A DNA stretch of 64,000 bases, taken from assembly GCA_963762635.1 (NCBI GenBank), contig CAVXLQ010000018.1, positions 310,001-374,000 of the forward strand. The letters run 5' to 3'. The notes beneath the pieces were generated by a model that was not told where the DNA came from, searched no databases, and was given only the letters and a program-made list of their open reading frames with translations. This DNA is from Tenggerimyces sp963762635. GTDB lineage: Bacteria > Actinomycetota > Actinomycetes > Propionibacteriales > Actinopolymorphaceae. A program made the position numbers and the translations under genes. Positions 16,717-25,366 of the stretch are shown piece by piece (the first letter of the stretch is position 1; each line of letters begins with the position of its first letter).

Positions 16717-19458
16717 CTAACCCCTGAGCTCCTCCAACAGGAGCCGGATCTCTTCCCGCCGGTCTCCCCCTTCTGACGACAGAGCCGCGGCCGGCAAGGA
16801 CTCCAGGACCGCCGCGAGCAGCGGCTCGGCCTCCTTCGGCCGGCCCAGATCGATCAGCAGCCGGCCCCGCAACGTGTCGGCGAACGAGGCCTCGGTCAGC
16901 TCACCGAGCGCTCGGAACCCCTCACTCGCCTCGACGGTCCGAGGCAGCGCCTCCTCGTACCGTTCGGCAGCCGCCAGCAGGCGTGCCCCCTCGTAGCTGA
17001 GCAGCGCTCGCTTCCAGACGACCTCGGGCTCGTCGTCGGCGAGCAGCGCCGAGACGGCGTCGGCGCGAGCCAGCGCGGCGAACGAGCGCTCGTTGTCCTC
17101 CGCCCAGTGCCACGACTTGGCGGCGCGGGCCCAGTTCTCCAGCTGATCGGGGGCGGCGGCCTCGATGGTCGCGTACGCCTCCGCGGCGAGCGTGAACCGT
17201 TCCGCCGCAGCGGCGTCACGGTCGGCCTGGTCGAGGATCTCCCCCGCGATCCCGTGCATCTGCCCGGCACCCGCGAGGTTCTCTTCGGAGAGGCAGTGTG
17301 CGATGACGTCGTCGAGCAAGGCGAGCGCCGGGTCTGGCTGCTCGAGGTCGCGATACACCTTGGCCAGCAGGAACTTCGCGCGTGAGGTGGCCTTCGCGTC
17401 GCCGAGGTCCTCCAGAACGGGGATCGCTTCCTCGGCCGCGTCGGCGGCCTCGTCGAGGTGGCCGGTCGTGTGGGCGGCGTACGTCAGCTCCACCCGCGCG
17501 TACGCGGCCTGCTCCCGCTTCGACGCCGACAGCAGGTCCGCGACCGCGCCGGTGAGCGCCTCGTATGCCTCCGGCAAGCGGTCCAGGTCCAGCCCGAGCC
17601 GACCGCGGAAAAACAGCACCTCGCCGCGCAGCTCGGGGTCGTCCACGAGCGCGGCTTGCTCGGTCAGGTCGAACGCGGCGGGCAGCTCGTCGTTCGCCGC
17701 TTGGAAGCGGGCGGCGATGAACTGCAGATGGCGGACCATGCCGCAGTCGCCGGCGGCCTCGCGGTAGAGCGCGATGCCACGGTCCAGGTGGGCCAGCGCA
17801 TCCGGCAGCGCCTCGGCGTCGCCGCGCTGGGACGTGGCATTGGCCAGCTGCTGCGCGATGCTTCCCCGCAGTGCCGGCGACACGGCGAGACCGTCGGCGT
17901 GCTCGAGCGCCGCGAACGCGTCGTCGGCTCGACCCAGCAGCATCCGGCCGAACCCGAGCGACACCCAGCCTCGTGCTTCCTCGTCGGCGTCGCCGAGTGA
18001 CGACAGGGCGGCGATCGCGTTCTCGATGTCGGCGAGACCGTCCGGCGTCTCCTCGAGCTGGCACCGGATGACTCCGAGGCGACCGAGCATCACCTGGCGG
18101 CGTACGTCGTCACCGCCCTCGGCGAAGAGGTCGGCCGCCCGCGTTCCCAGCTCCCGCGCCGCCGGCAGGTCGGTCGACATGAGGTCGACCGACTGTGCGG
18201 CCAGCCGCTGAGCCAGCAGCAGGCCTTGGGGGTCGGGGCACAGGTCCTCGAAGCGCGCCCAGGCGGCCCGTTCGGCGGCGAGGTTGCCGAGGCGGGACTC
18301 CCGGAGCGCGAGCTCGGCCAGCTCCTGCGGCGACTGGGGCAGCGGCGGCAGCACGGGCGCGGTCTGCTGGGAGGCCCGGCGGGCCGGTCCGGACAGCGGC
18401 AGCTGGTCGACCAGCTGCTCGGCCTCCAGTACCGCTCGGACCGCCGTTCCCTGCGTGTCGGTGCCGTTCCGGGCGTCGAAGCGTGCGGCCAGGTCGAGCG
18501 CGCGGGTGCGCAGCTCGTCGGCCAACGCGCCGACGGACTCGTCGCTGACGGGCAGGTGTCGCCCGCCGCGTTCGGACACCAGCCGCAGGACGAACGCGCA
18601 CGCCGCGCTGAACCACATGTCGGCCCAGGGCGAGGGCGCCTCGTCGAGCCAGGGCAGGTGCCGTTCGATCAGCTCGAGCCCACGCGCCCGGTTGCCGGTC
18701 AGGCCGCAGAACGCGATGTGGTCGCCGACGGAGCTGAGCTCGGCCCGGTTGGCCTGGATGGCGCGGTACGCCTGCCGATGCACCGCGGCCGCCTCCTCCA
18801 GCCGGCCCGTGCGCAGGTACGGTCGAAGCAGCGAGGTCTGCATCGAGTACGGCTGCTCGATGCAGGTGAGCTCGCCACTGAGGACGGACAGGCCGAGCGC
18901 CACGGCTTCCTCGTCGTGGCCGAGCCAGCGCAGGTGGTCCACCTTCGCGGTCGGCTCGCAGCCGATGCAGTCCGACATCTCGCCGCGCGGTGCGGCACAC
19001 CAGAGCCGGTACTGCTCGCGGGCCGTCTCCACGTCGCCGATGTGCGCCGCGACCAGCTGGCGATACTGGCGCACCGGGTTCATCGAGTAGCCCGCGAGGC
19101 GGTACCGCCGTTCCATGTCGTCGAGCACCGCGTAGGTCCGATCGAGCGGCACGTCGGGAAACTTGGTGAGCGCGTTGACCAGCCACTTGTACTGCCACAT
19201 CAGCGAATAGGCGTCGCCCTGTGCGGTCTCGCCGCGGTCGTGCGCGGCGAGGCACCACGAGAACGTGACGAACGACTTGCCCGGCTCGCCACCGAACGTG
19301 TACGCCTCTGTCGCCCTCATGCGCGCGGCGAACTGCAGCTCCTTCGCGCCCACGGCGTCGGCGTGGCGGACGAGCTCCTCGACCGCGGCGATCTGGCCGC
19401 GTCCGTACGGCAGGTTTCCCGCGTTCCACAAGCGCTCGCGCAGCTCGTCCTCGTTCAC
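16717..19458 (-). CDS. Large tetratricopeptide-type repeat protein coupled to Hsp90 homologue
   Basis: 913 residues, all-helical and rich in Ala/Leu/Glu, with TPR-like helix pairs throughout (for example DLPAARELGTRAADLFAEGG, RADDAFAALEHADGLAVSP, AALLDDVIAHCLSEENLAGA-type repeats). The N-terminal half contains a distinctive SDCIGCEPTAKVDHLRWLGHD segment. No signal peptide, so cytoplasmic. GTG at 19458 overlaps the stop of the Hsp90-family gene (GTGA); a longer in-frame extension upstream would lie wholly within that gene. Coupling to an Hsp90 suggests a dedicated co-chaperone or client adaptor, as TPR proteins are for eukaryotic Hsp90; that is inference. Confidence 0.82.
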   Translation of the reverse strand: MNEDELRERLWNAGNLPYGRGQIAAVEELVRHADAVGAKELQFAARMRATEAYTFGGEPGKSFVTFSWCLAAHDRGETAQGDAYSLMWQYKWLVNALTKFPDVPLDRTYAVLDDMERRYRLAGYSMNPVRQYRQLVAAHIGDVETAREQYRLWCAAPRGEMSDCIGCEPTAKVDHLRWLGHDEEAVALGLSVLSGELTCIEQPYSMQTSLLRPYLRTGRLEEAAAVHRQAYRAIQANRAELSSVGDHIAFCGLTGNRARGLELIERHLPWLDEAPSPWADMWFSAACAFVLRLVSERGGRHLPVSDESVGALADELRTRALDLAARFDARNGTDTQGTAVRAVLEAEQLVDQLPLSGPARRASQQTAPVLPPLPQSPQELAELALRESRLGNLAAERAAWARFEDLCPDPQGLLLAQRLAAQSVDLMSTDLPAARELGTRAADLFAEGGDDVRRQVMLGRLGVIRCQLEETPDGLADIENAIAALSSLGDADEEARGWVSLGFGRMLLGRADDAFAALEHADGLAVSPALRGSIAQQLANATSQRGDAEALPDALAHLDRGIALYREAAGDCGMVRHLQFIAARFQAANDELPAAFDLTEQAALVDDPELRGEVLFFRGRLGLDLDRLPEAYEALTGAVADLLSASKREQAAYARVELTYAAHTTGHLDEAADAAEEAIPVLEDLGDAKATSRAKFLLAKVYRDLEQPDPALALLDDVIAHCLSEENLAGAGQMHGIAGEILDQADRDAAAAERFTLAAEAYATIEAAAPDQLENWARAAKSWHWAEDNERSFAALARADAVSALLADDEPEVVWKRALLSYEGARLLAAAERYEEALPRTVEASEGFRALGELTEASFADTLRGRLLIDLGRPKEAEPLLAAVLESLPAAALSSEGGDRREEIRLLLEELRG

Positions 19459-21245
19459 TGGCGGTCCTCCGTGGGTACGGCCTGGTCGAGCAGGCCGAGG
19501 AACGAACGGTTGAGCAACTGCGCGTCGGCCGGCCGGATCGGGTGGTACCCGAGCAGCAGGGCCTGTCCGTACAGCGCTTCCACCGCGAGCCGGACGAGGT
19601 CCGGGTCGGTGAGGCCGCAGACCCGCCGGACGAGCGCGTTGCGGTAGTTGAGCACGAGCTGCGGCCGGTCGGTCGTCGGTTTGTCGAATGCCGACAGCAC
19701 ACCTGCCCACAGCTCGTCGACCCGGTCGCGAGTCGCGCGCAGCTCGTTCTGGAACGCGGCGGCGCGGTCGATCAGGAAGAGGACCGACAGCGACGCCGGC
19801 TCGTACGAGCGCAGCACGACCTCGCAGCCCATCCGGTCCATCGCGCGCTGGGCGGCCGCGAGGAACGGGCGAAGTGCCAACTCCTCTTGGGATTCCAGCG
19901 CCGAGAACGTGGTGGCGAGATCGGTCGGGTCGAGCCTGGTGACGACGAGCGAAGGCTCGATCGACGGCAGCCGTTCGATGATCTCGGTGTCGTACGCGTA
20001 ACCACCGTTGACCAAAGCGACGTCCTGCGCCGCCGCGACCGCGGCGAGCTGACGGAAGTCGTCGGTGGTCGCGCAGTAGCGGATCGTCTCGTACCGCTCG
20101 CGGAAGTCCGCGAGCGTCATCCGCCCGAAGTTGGTCTCCATCGGCATCCACAGGTCGACCAGGCGGAGCATCTCGTCGTCGTGCAGAGCGAGTGCCTTGA
20201 CGCCGAGGTGGTGGATCTCGAGGAACCGCGCCAGCCTGGCTGAGTCCGAGCGCGCGAGCCCGACCAGCCAGCCGCGAAGTTGGTCGCCGAGTGCTTCGCG
20301 GGTGGCGTCGAGCAGGCTGTCGTCGTACAGCGCTTCCCGGCTCGCGGTCGGCCGCAGCTCGGCGGTGTCGACGACGCAGCGGGCGAAGAATGCCCAACTG
20401 GGCAAGAGACCTTCGGCCGTCTCGGCGAGCAGCATGCGCTTGAGGTAGACGCGATGTCCGGCACGCTCGGCGGGGTTCGCCGGGAACGGCAGCACGTACG
20501 CCACACCGGTCAGGCCGGCCTCGGGGACGTCGAGCTCGATCACGTCGAACGGCGTGAAGCCGAACGTCTCTTGGGCAAAGCCGACGAGGTCGGCCTGGCG
20601 CAGGCCGGTGGGCCGGTCGTCGGCTCGCCAGGGCGGCCCGTCGCCGCTGACGCGCTCACCCGCGACGGTGACGGGGAACGGGAGCATCGAGCCGTACAGC
20701 GTCGCCAGCTCTTTGACGGTCGGGACTTCGAACCACTGCTCGGCGCCCGGGCGAGCCTTGAGCGTCACCGTCGTGCCGGCGGTGTCCCTGCTGCCGGGGC
20801 CGATCCGGTAGGTCCCGTCGCCGCGCCCGACCCACTCGACGGCCGGGTCGCCGGCGACCGAACGGGTGACGACGCGGATCTCGTCGGCGACGAGGAACGC
20901 CGACAGCAGGCCGATGCCGAACTGGCCCAGGAACTCATGGCGCGCGAAGCCGAGGTCGTCGCGTTTGGAGCTGCGCCCGATCGTGGCGAGTAGCTCGTGC
21001 ACCTGCGCCTCGGACAGGCCGACGCCGCTGTCGGTGATCGTGAACGTACCGTCGGCGACGGCCACGTCGATCTCGGTCGGCGCGTCGGCGTCTCGCGCGC
21101 GGCGGGCGGTGACGGCGTCGACGGCGTTCTGCAGCAGCTCGCGGACGTACACGCGCGGGCTGCTGTACAGGTGCTGGCTGAGCAGGTCGACGACGCCACG
21201 AAGATCGACCTGGAAGGTGCGGTTCAGGTTCTTGTTCTCCCCCAC
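19455..21245 (-). CDS. Hsp90 (HtpG-like) family ATPase
   Basis: 596 residues. The GHKL ATPase domain is intact: RELLQNAVDAV (catalytic Glu and Asn), ITDSGVGLS (DxGxG), GQFGIGLLSAFLVAD (lid and glycine loop) and GTTVTL. The middle domain contains TASREALYDD, the Hsp90 catalytic-loop region with an Arg. It is slightly shorter than canonical HtpG, with a divergent C-terminal dimerisation region. ATG at 21245 opens MGENKNLNRTFQVDLRGV. It is followed immediately by the repeat-protein gene (overlap). Neither gene has another functional neighbour. It could be a specialised chaperone rather than the housekeeping HtpG. Confidence 0.88.
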   Translation of the reverse strand: MGENKNLNRTFQVDLRGVVDLLSQHLYSSPRVYVRELLQNAVDAVTARRARDADAPTEIDVAVADGTFTITDSGVGLSEAQVHELLATIGRSSKRDDLGFARHEFLGQFGIGLLSAFLVADEIRVVTRSVAGDPAVEWVGRGDGTYRIGPGSRDTAGTTVTLKARPGAEQWFEVPTVKELATLYGSMLPFPVTVAGERVSGDGPPWRADDRPTGLRQADLVGFAQETFGFTPFDVIELDVPEAGLTGVAYVLPFPANPAERAGHRVYLKRMLLAETAEGLLPSWAFFARCVVDTAELRPTASREALYDDSLLDATREALGDQLRGWLVGLARSDSARLARFLEIHHLGVKALALHDDEMLRLVDLWMPMETNFGRMTLADFRERYETIRYCATTDDFRQLAAVAAAQDVALVNGGYAYDTEIIERLPSIEPSLVVTRLDPTDLATTFSALESQEELALRPFLAAAQRAMDRMGCEVVLRSYEPASLSVLFLIDRAAAFQNELRATRDRVDELWAGVLSAFDKPTTDRPQLVLNYRNALVRRVCGLTDPDLVRLAVEALYGQALLLGYHPIRPADAQLLNRSFLGLLDQAVPTEDRQ

Positions 21246-21309
21246 TGGCTGACACGCTGCCGGGCAAGTGTGGCACCGTTCGCGATCGGGGGCACGTGAG
21301 AATGGTCCA

Positions 21310-22119
21310 ATGAGCGACCTCCTGCAACGTCTCGAGACCTACTACGACTCCTCGCCGCGGCCGACCGCCCGGACCGAGGAGATCGGCCCGTTCACCCTGT
21401 TCGTCGCGACCGGCGCGTCCGCCTACTACGCACGGCCCCGGCGGGGGTACGCCGGCACGTTCACGGTCGCCGACGTGGCGGCGGTGCGAGCGCGGCAGGA
21501 GGAGCTCGGCGTCCCGGTGGCGTTCGAGTGGGTGCACGAGAACGCGCTGTCGCTGGCCGAGACGGCCGCCGAGGCCGGGCTCTCGGTGGGGTCGTACCCG
21601 CTGCTGGTGCTGTCGGAGCCGTTGGCGCCGTCCACCCCCAACGGCGTGCGGCTGCGGCTGCTCGGGGCTTCCGACCCGGCGGTGGGGCCGGCGAACGCGG
21701 TGCTCGGAGTGGGCTTCGGGGCGCCGGGCACGGCCGTGGGGCCGGAAGGGGTGGTGGAACGGGACGCGGCTTTGGCCTCCTCCGATTCGGACGACGACCG
21801 GACCGCGTACGTCCGCGAGCTGATCTCCCGCGACCTGTACGTCTTCGCGGTGGCCGAGGACTCCTCCGGACCGGTGGGCGGCGGCCTGCACCTCCCGCGC
21901 GGCTCGGTCACCGAGGTCGCCGGCGTGGCCACCCTCCCCAGCCACCGCCGCCAGGGCATCGGCGCCGCGGTGACCGCGCTGCTGGTCGCGGACGCCAAGC
22001 AGCGCGGCATCGACGTGGTGTTCCTCTCAGCCGGCTCCGAGGAGATAGCCCGCATCTACGAACGCGCCGGCTTCCGCCGCTTCGCCACAGCCGGCATCGC
22101 CTCGCTGCCGGAGAACTGA
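21310..22119 (+). CDS. GNAT family N-acetyltransferase
   Basis: 269 residues. The C-terminal GNAT fold holds the acetyl-CoA site VATLPSHRRQGIGAAVTALLV (about residues 210-230; R-x-x-G-x-G/A) and the FLSAGSEEIARIYERAGFRR closing motif. The N-terminal half is a second, degenerate GNAT-like lobe. Substrate unknown. The first bases of the gene (TGAGCGACCTCCTGCAACGT...) nearly repeat a sequence at 16697-16718, beyond the Hsp90/repeat-protein pair. Divergent from the Hsp90 gene with 64 bp between starts. Confidence 0.85.
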   Translation: MSDLLQRLETYYDSSPRPTARTEEIGPFTLFVATGASAYYARPRRGYAGTFTVADVAAVRARQEELGVPVAFEWVHENALSLAETAAEAGLSVGSYPLLVLSEPLAPSTPNGVRLRLLGASDPAVGPANAVLGVGFGAPGTAVGPEGVVERDAALASSDSDDDRTAYVRELISRDLYVFAVAEDSSGPVGGGLHLPRGSVTEVAGVATLPSHRRQGIGAAVTALLVADAKQRGIDVVFLSAGSEEIARIYERAGFRRFATAGIASLPEN

Positions 22120-22156
22120 GGAAGGGCAGCCGATCGGGGCCAACTCCGTCTGCTGC

Positions 22157-22310
22157 TAGCCGTCGCCTGCTCGTCATCGGCCACTCGTCATCGGCTGCTC
22201 GTCATCGGCGACTAGGCGATGCCAGCTAGCCATTGCCAGCCACCCGTTGCCAGCCAGCCGTCGCCAGCCAGCTAGCCGTTGCCAGCTAGCCGTCGCCAGC
22301 CAGCTAGCCG
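22157..22310. repeat. Degenerate short tandem repeats between convergent genes
   Basis: Three copies of CTCGTCATCGGC spaced 14 bp apart (22170-22209) are followed by some seven degenerate copies of GCCAGCTAGCCGTTGCCAGC-like units. The last copy supplies the stop of the minus-strand hydrolase. No hairpin of terminator type is clear. Probably slippage-derived sequence. Confidence 0.7.
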
Positions 22311-23077
22311 TTGGCGCGCGCGATCGTGCGGTGGATGAGGTCGAGCACCTCGTCCGGGACCCGCAGCGAGGGAAGGTGGTCGACGCCGGGCACCTCGACC
22401 AGCTCGCACTCAGGAATCCGGGCCGCGATCTGGCGGTCGCACTCGATCAGCATCGGGAGGTCGGCATCCCCGACGAGCAGTGAGGTCGGGACGGCGATCT
22501 CGCCAAGCCGGTCGAAGATCGGCGGGTTCGACTGGACCAGCTCGCCCTGGGCGAGCCACGCCCGAGCGGCGGACCGGAACTGTTCCATCACCTCTGGCGT
22601 CCGCCCGGCAGCTCCCCAGCGGCGGAGTCCGAGCTCGGCGAGGGCCTCGACGCCGTCCGCGGCGGCCCGTTCGAACTCCGCTTCGGGAAGGGGCTCCTCC
22701 GGCCACGGGTAGCCCGAGACCCCCGGGCACAGCAACACCAGCGCCGACACCCGCGAAGGCTGGGCGATCGCGAGCCCCATCGCACAGTCGCCACCCTGCG
22801 AACAGCCCACGAGCGCGGCCCGCCCGATGCCGAAGTGGTCGAGCACGGTGACGAGATCGTCGAGGAGCGTGTACGGCCGCGTCGACGCGGGCGAGCGCCC
22901 GAACGCGCGCTGGTCGTAGCGCACGACCCGGAACGAGGCCGTCAGGTCGGCAAGCAGCGGATCCCAGCTGCGGGAGTCACCGGTTCCCGGATGGACGAGG
23001 ACCAGCGGCGGCAGGTCGCCACCGGTGTCGTCGGCCCACAGCTCGCCGCCGTCGACCGGGATGATCAGCTCAGGCAT
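22304..23077 (-). CDS. Alpha/beta hydrolase
   Basis: 257 residues. LVHPGTGDSRSWDPLL gives the oxyanion-hole region, GCSQGG the nucleophile elbow (Ser about 94), GDADLP the acid and PGVDHLPSLR the catalytic His. The whole fold is a standard alpha/beta-hydrolase of the pimeloyl/haloperoxidase-like group. Substrate not inferable. Its stop lies in a repetitive tract. Divergent start region faces a palindromic element at 23129-23192. Confidence 0.88.
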   Translation of the reverse strand: MPELIIPVDGGELWADDTGGDLPPLVLVHPGTGDSRSWDPLLADLTASFRVVRYDQRAFGRSPASTRPYTLLDDLVTVLDHFGIGRAALVGCSQGGDCAMGLAIAQPSRVSALVLLCPGVSGYPWPEEPLPEAEFERAAADGVEALAELGLRRWGAAGRTPEVMEQFRSAARAWLAQGELVQSNPPIFDRLGEIAVPTSLLVGDADLPMLIECDRQIAARIPECELVEVPGVDHLPSLRVPDEVLDLIHRTIARANG

Positions 23078-23128
23078 GCCGCCAGCCTGCCACGACCTGA
23101 CGACTCAGCCGCACCGCGCCTTGGCCAC

Positions 23129-23192
23129 GTGATCATGAAGCCAAACCGGCGTATATGACCGCTTTGGCTTCATGATCACCGACATGATCACG
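23129..23192. repeat. Palindromic intergenic element, copy A
   Basis: A 51-bp core (23129-23179) with perfect 17-bp arms: GTGATCATGAAGCCAAA and its complement, around a centre containing TATA. A further ATGATCACG half follows at 23184-23192. The minus-strand TGA stop of the solute-binding protein gene comes from this element. Copies B (28689-28775) and C (61142-61216) share the design. On the minus strand it follows an operon end, so it may stop transcription, but there is no U-tract. Confidence 0.88.
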
Positions 23193-25299
23193 CGCTGTGG
23201 GCGGCGGGGTCGTCCCAGTACCAGGACTCGGGGTCGTAGACGGCGGGTACGGGGTAGTGCCAGTCGTTGGTGAAGCCGTTCAATGCGGTGTTCTCGCGCG
23301 CGGGGATGTTGCGCAGGCCCTTCCTGTACAGCTCGATCGCGGGGTAGTTCGCGATCGAGCCCATGAAGAACGGGCCCTCCTCGATGTGGATCCGCACCAT
23401 GTCCGCTACCAGCTTGTCCCGCTTCAGCACGTCGGCCTCGAGCCGGATCTGGTCCGACAACGCCCACAGCCGCGCCACCGGGCCGTCGGGCTCGGGTTCC
23501 ATCCGCGGCGGGGTCCGCTTGTACGGGTCGACGTCCAGCTCTTCCTTCTCCGCCGGCGTTCCGCGCACCGCGTAGAACTGTCCCTGCAGCGGCGCCCAGC
23601 GCGTCGTCTCCATCGGCATCAGCCACAGCATGTCCGCCGCGAACGTGACCGTGCTGACCTCCCACGCGGTCGTACTCATCAGCTTGCCGGCCGCCCACAG
23701 CGCGGGGTAGGCCTCGGGCGAGACCGGGTTGAGCTTCGTCTCGATGCCGATCGCCGTCCAGTCGCGCTTGAGCAGCTCGTTCTTGGCCAGGTGCTCACCA
23801 CTCGGGTCGATGTCGGCCGGATAGTCCAGCGAGACCACGAGCTTCTTCCCGCTCGGCAGCTCCCGCAGCCCGTCGCCGTTCTTGTCGACCACCCCGAGCT
23901 CGTCGAGCAGCCGCTTCGCCAGCGCGACGTCGTACTTGATGTACGAGTCGCGCCACTGCTCGTACAGCGACTTCCCCGAGCCACGTTGGAACTCACGCGT
24001 CTTCGGACTGTACGTCCCCGTCGTCAGCTCACCGCTGTCGTAGTAGATCGCCCGGCGTGCCTCGTCGCGACGGAACGCGTGCGACAACGCCTGCCGGAAC
24101 TTCGGCTGCCGGATCAGCGCACGCAGCTCCGGCTGGTCGTAGTCCTGGTTGAAGAAGAACATCGACCCCGTGCCGGATCCCGTGTCCCACAAGGTCATCT
24201 GCATGCCGCTCCGCGACTCCGCCGCACGCAGCGCGGACACGTCCTTCAACGTCAGCTCGATGAATCGCCCGTGCACGAAGTCGAACTGGCCCTGCTGGAT
24301 CTGCAGCTTCCGCGTCTCCACGTTGTCGTTGACCTGGAACGTGATGCTGTCGAGGTACGGCAGCTGGTTGCCGTCGCGGTCGACGACCCAGTAGTACGCG
24401 TTGCGCTCGTACGCGCTGAGCTGGCTCTCCCGGTACGAGGTCAGCCGCCAGCCCGTCATCACCGGCACGTCGGGGTTGAGGATCGCGTTGCGCTTCTGGT
24501 CGAACGTGGTCGGCCAGTCCTTCGGCACGTTCTTCGAGTACCGCGGATGGAACTGCCTCAGATAGTGCTTCGGCTCCATCCACGAGCCGCAGACACCACG
24601 CTTCACGCAGCTCGCGATGATCTCCGGCACCATCGGCGACGGCGCGTCGTACGTGAGCACGATCGTGTAGTCGTCCGGCGCGGCGAGCTTCGCGACCGTG
24701 CCCTTGCCGGAGCGCGCCTCGTCCGGGATGCCCTCCGCGAACTCCTCGTTGAGGACCATGTCCTCCCACCAGAACAGCACGTCCGCGGTCGTCCACGGCT
24801 GCCCGTCCGACCAGCGCAGGCCCTTGCGGAAGTGCAGCGTCCACTCCGACTGGTCGTCGTTGGACTCCCAGCTCTCCGCCAGCCCGGGCCCGAAGTCGAG
24901 GCCGTCGTTCAGCCAGCGCAGCGGGGAGTGGCCGTACATGTACTCCTTCTGCGAGGTGTCCTCCGGCGGGTTCCCGGGGATCCGCAGCGTGCCGCCGTAC
25001 TTGCCGGTCGTCACCCAGCGGTGCGGAATGACGTACGGCTTCTCCGGCAGCCGTTCGGTGAGCGCGGGCAGCTTGCCGGCCTCGACCTGCTTCGTCAGAG
25101 CCGGCGACTCGTGCAGCGCGGCGGGCGGCGCGAGCGGCTTCTTCTCCGAGCCCTTCAGCTTGGACGAGGGCGCACCGCTCGAGCCCGAGTCGCCGTTCTC
25201 CCGGTCGGCCTTGCCGCTGCAGGCAGCCAACGTCGTGCCCGCCGCGGCGACCGCCGCCCCGTACAGGAACGTTCTCCTCGGCAGTCCGTTCTCCGGCAT
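23188..25299 (-). CDS. ABC transporter substrate-binding lipoprotein, family 5 (paralogue 1)
   Basis: 703 residues. The signal combines twin arginines (PRRTFLYGAAVAAAG) and lipobox LAAC, predicting Tat export and lipid anchoring. The rest is an extended SBP_bac_5 (peptide/oligosaccharide-binding) protein with the typical NDGLDFGPGLAESWESND, TLHFRKGLRWSDGQPWTTADV and later RQALSHAFRRDEAR motifs. ATG 25299 is preceded by GAGAGGGGC. It is a close paralogue of the next upstream gene and probably co-transcribed with it and the oxidoreductase. No permease or ATPase lies nearby, so it must work with a transporter encoded elsewhere. Ligand unknown. Confidence 0.9.
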   Translation of the reverse strand: MPENGLPRRTFLYGAAVAAAGTTLAACSGKADRENGDSGSSGAPSSKLKGSEKKPLAPPAALHESPALTKQVEAGKLPALTERLPEKPYVIPHRWVTTGKYGGTLRIPGNPPEDTSQKEYMYGHSPLRWLNDGLDFGPGLAESWESNDDQSEWTLHFRKGLRWSDGQPWTTADVLFWWEDMVLNEEFAEGIPDEARSGKGTVAKLAAPDDYTIVLTYDAPSPMVPEIIASCVKRGVCGSWMEPKHYLRQFHPRYSKNVPKDWPTTFDQKRNAILNPDVPVMTGWRLTSYRESQLSAYERNAYYWVVDRDGNQLPYLDSITFQVNDNVETRKLQIQQGQFDFVHGRFIELTLKDVSALRAAESRSGMQMTLWDTGSGTGSMFFFNQDYDQPELRALIRQPKFRQALSHAFRRDEARRAIYYDSGELTTGTYSPKTREFQRGSGKSLYEQWRDSYIKYDVALAKRLLDELGVVDKNGDGLRELPSGKKLVVSLDYPADIDPSGEHLAKNELLKRDWTAIGIETKLNPVSPEAYPALWAAGKLMSTTAWEVSTVTFAADMLWLMPMETTRWAPLQGQFYAVRGTPAEKEELDVDPYKRTPPRMEPEPDGPVARLWALSDQIRLEADVLKRDKLVADMVRIHIEEGPFFMGSIANYPAIELYRKGLRNIPARENTALNGFTNDWHYPVPAVYDPESWYWDDPAAHSA

Positions 25300-25366
25300 C
25301 GTGCGACGCCCCTCTCGCTCGGGTACGGGGGGACTCCTTCCCAAGCGGGCCGAGGGGCAAGCATCG

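Noticed and set aside
19459..20397. N-terminal extension of the repeat protein to 1226 residues
   Set aside because: The added part is antisense-like low-complexity Arg/Pro sequence within the Hsp90 gene; the GTG at 19458 with GTGA overlap explains the start.
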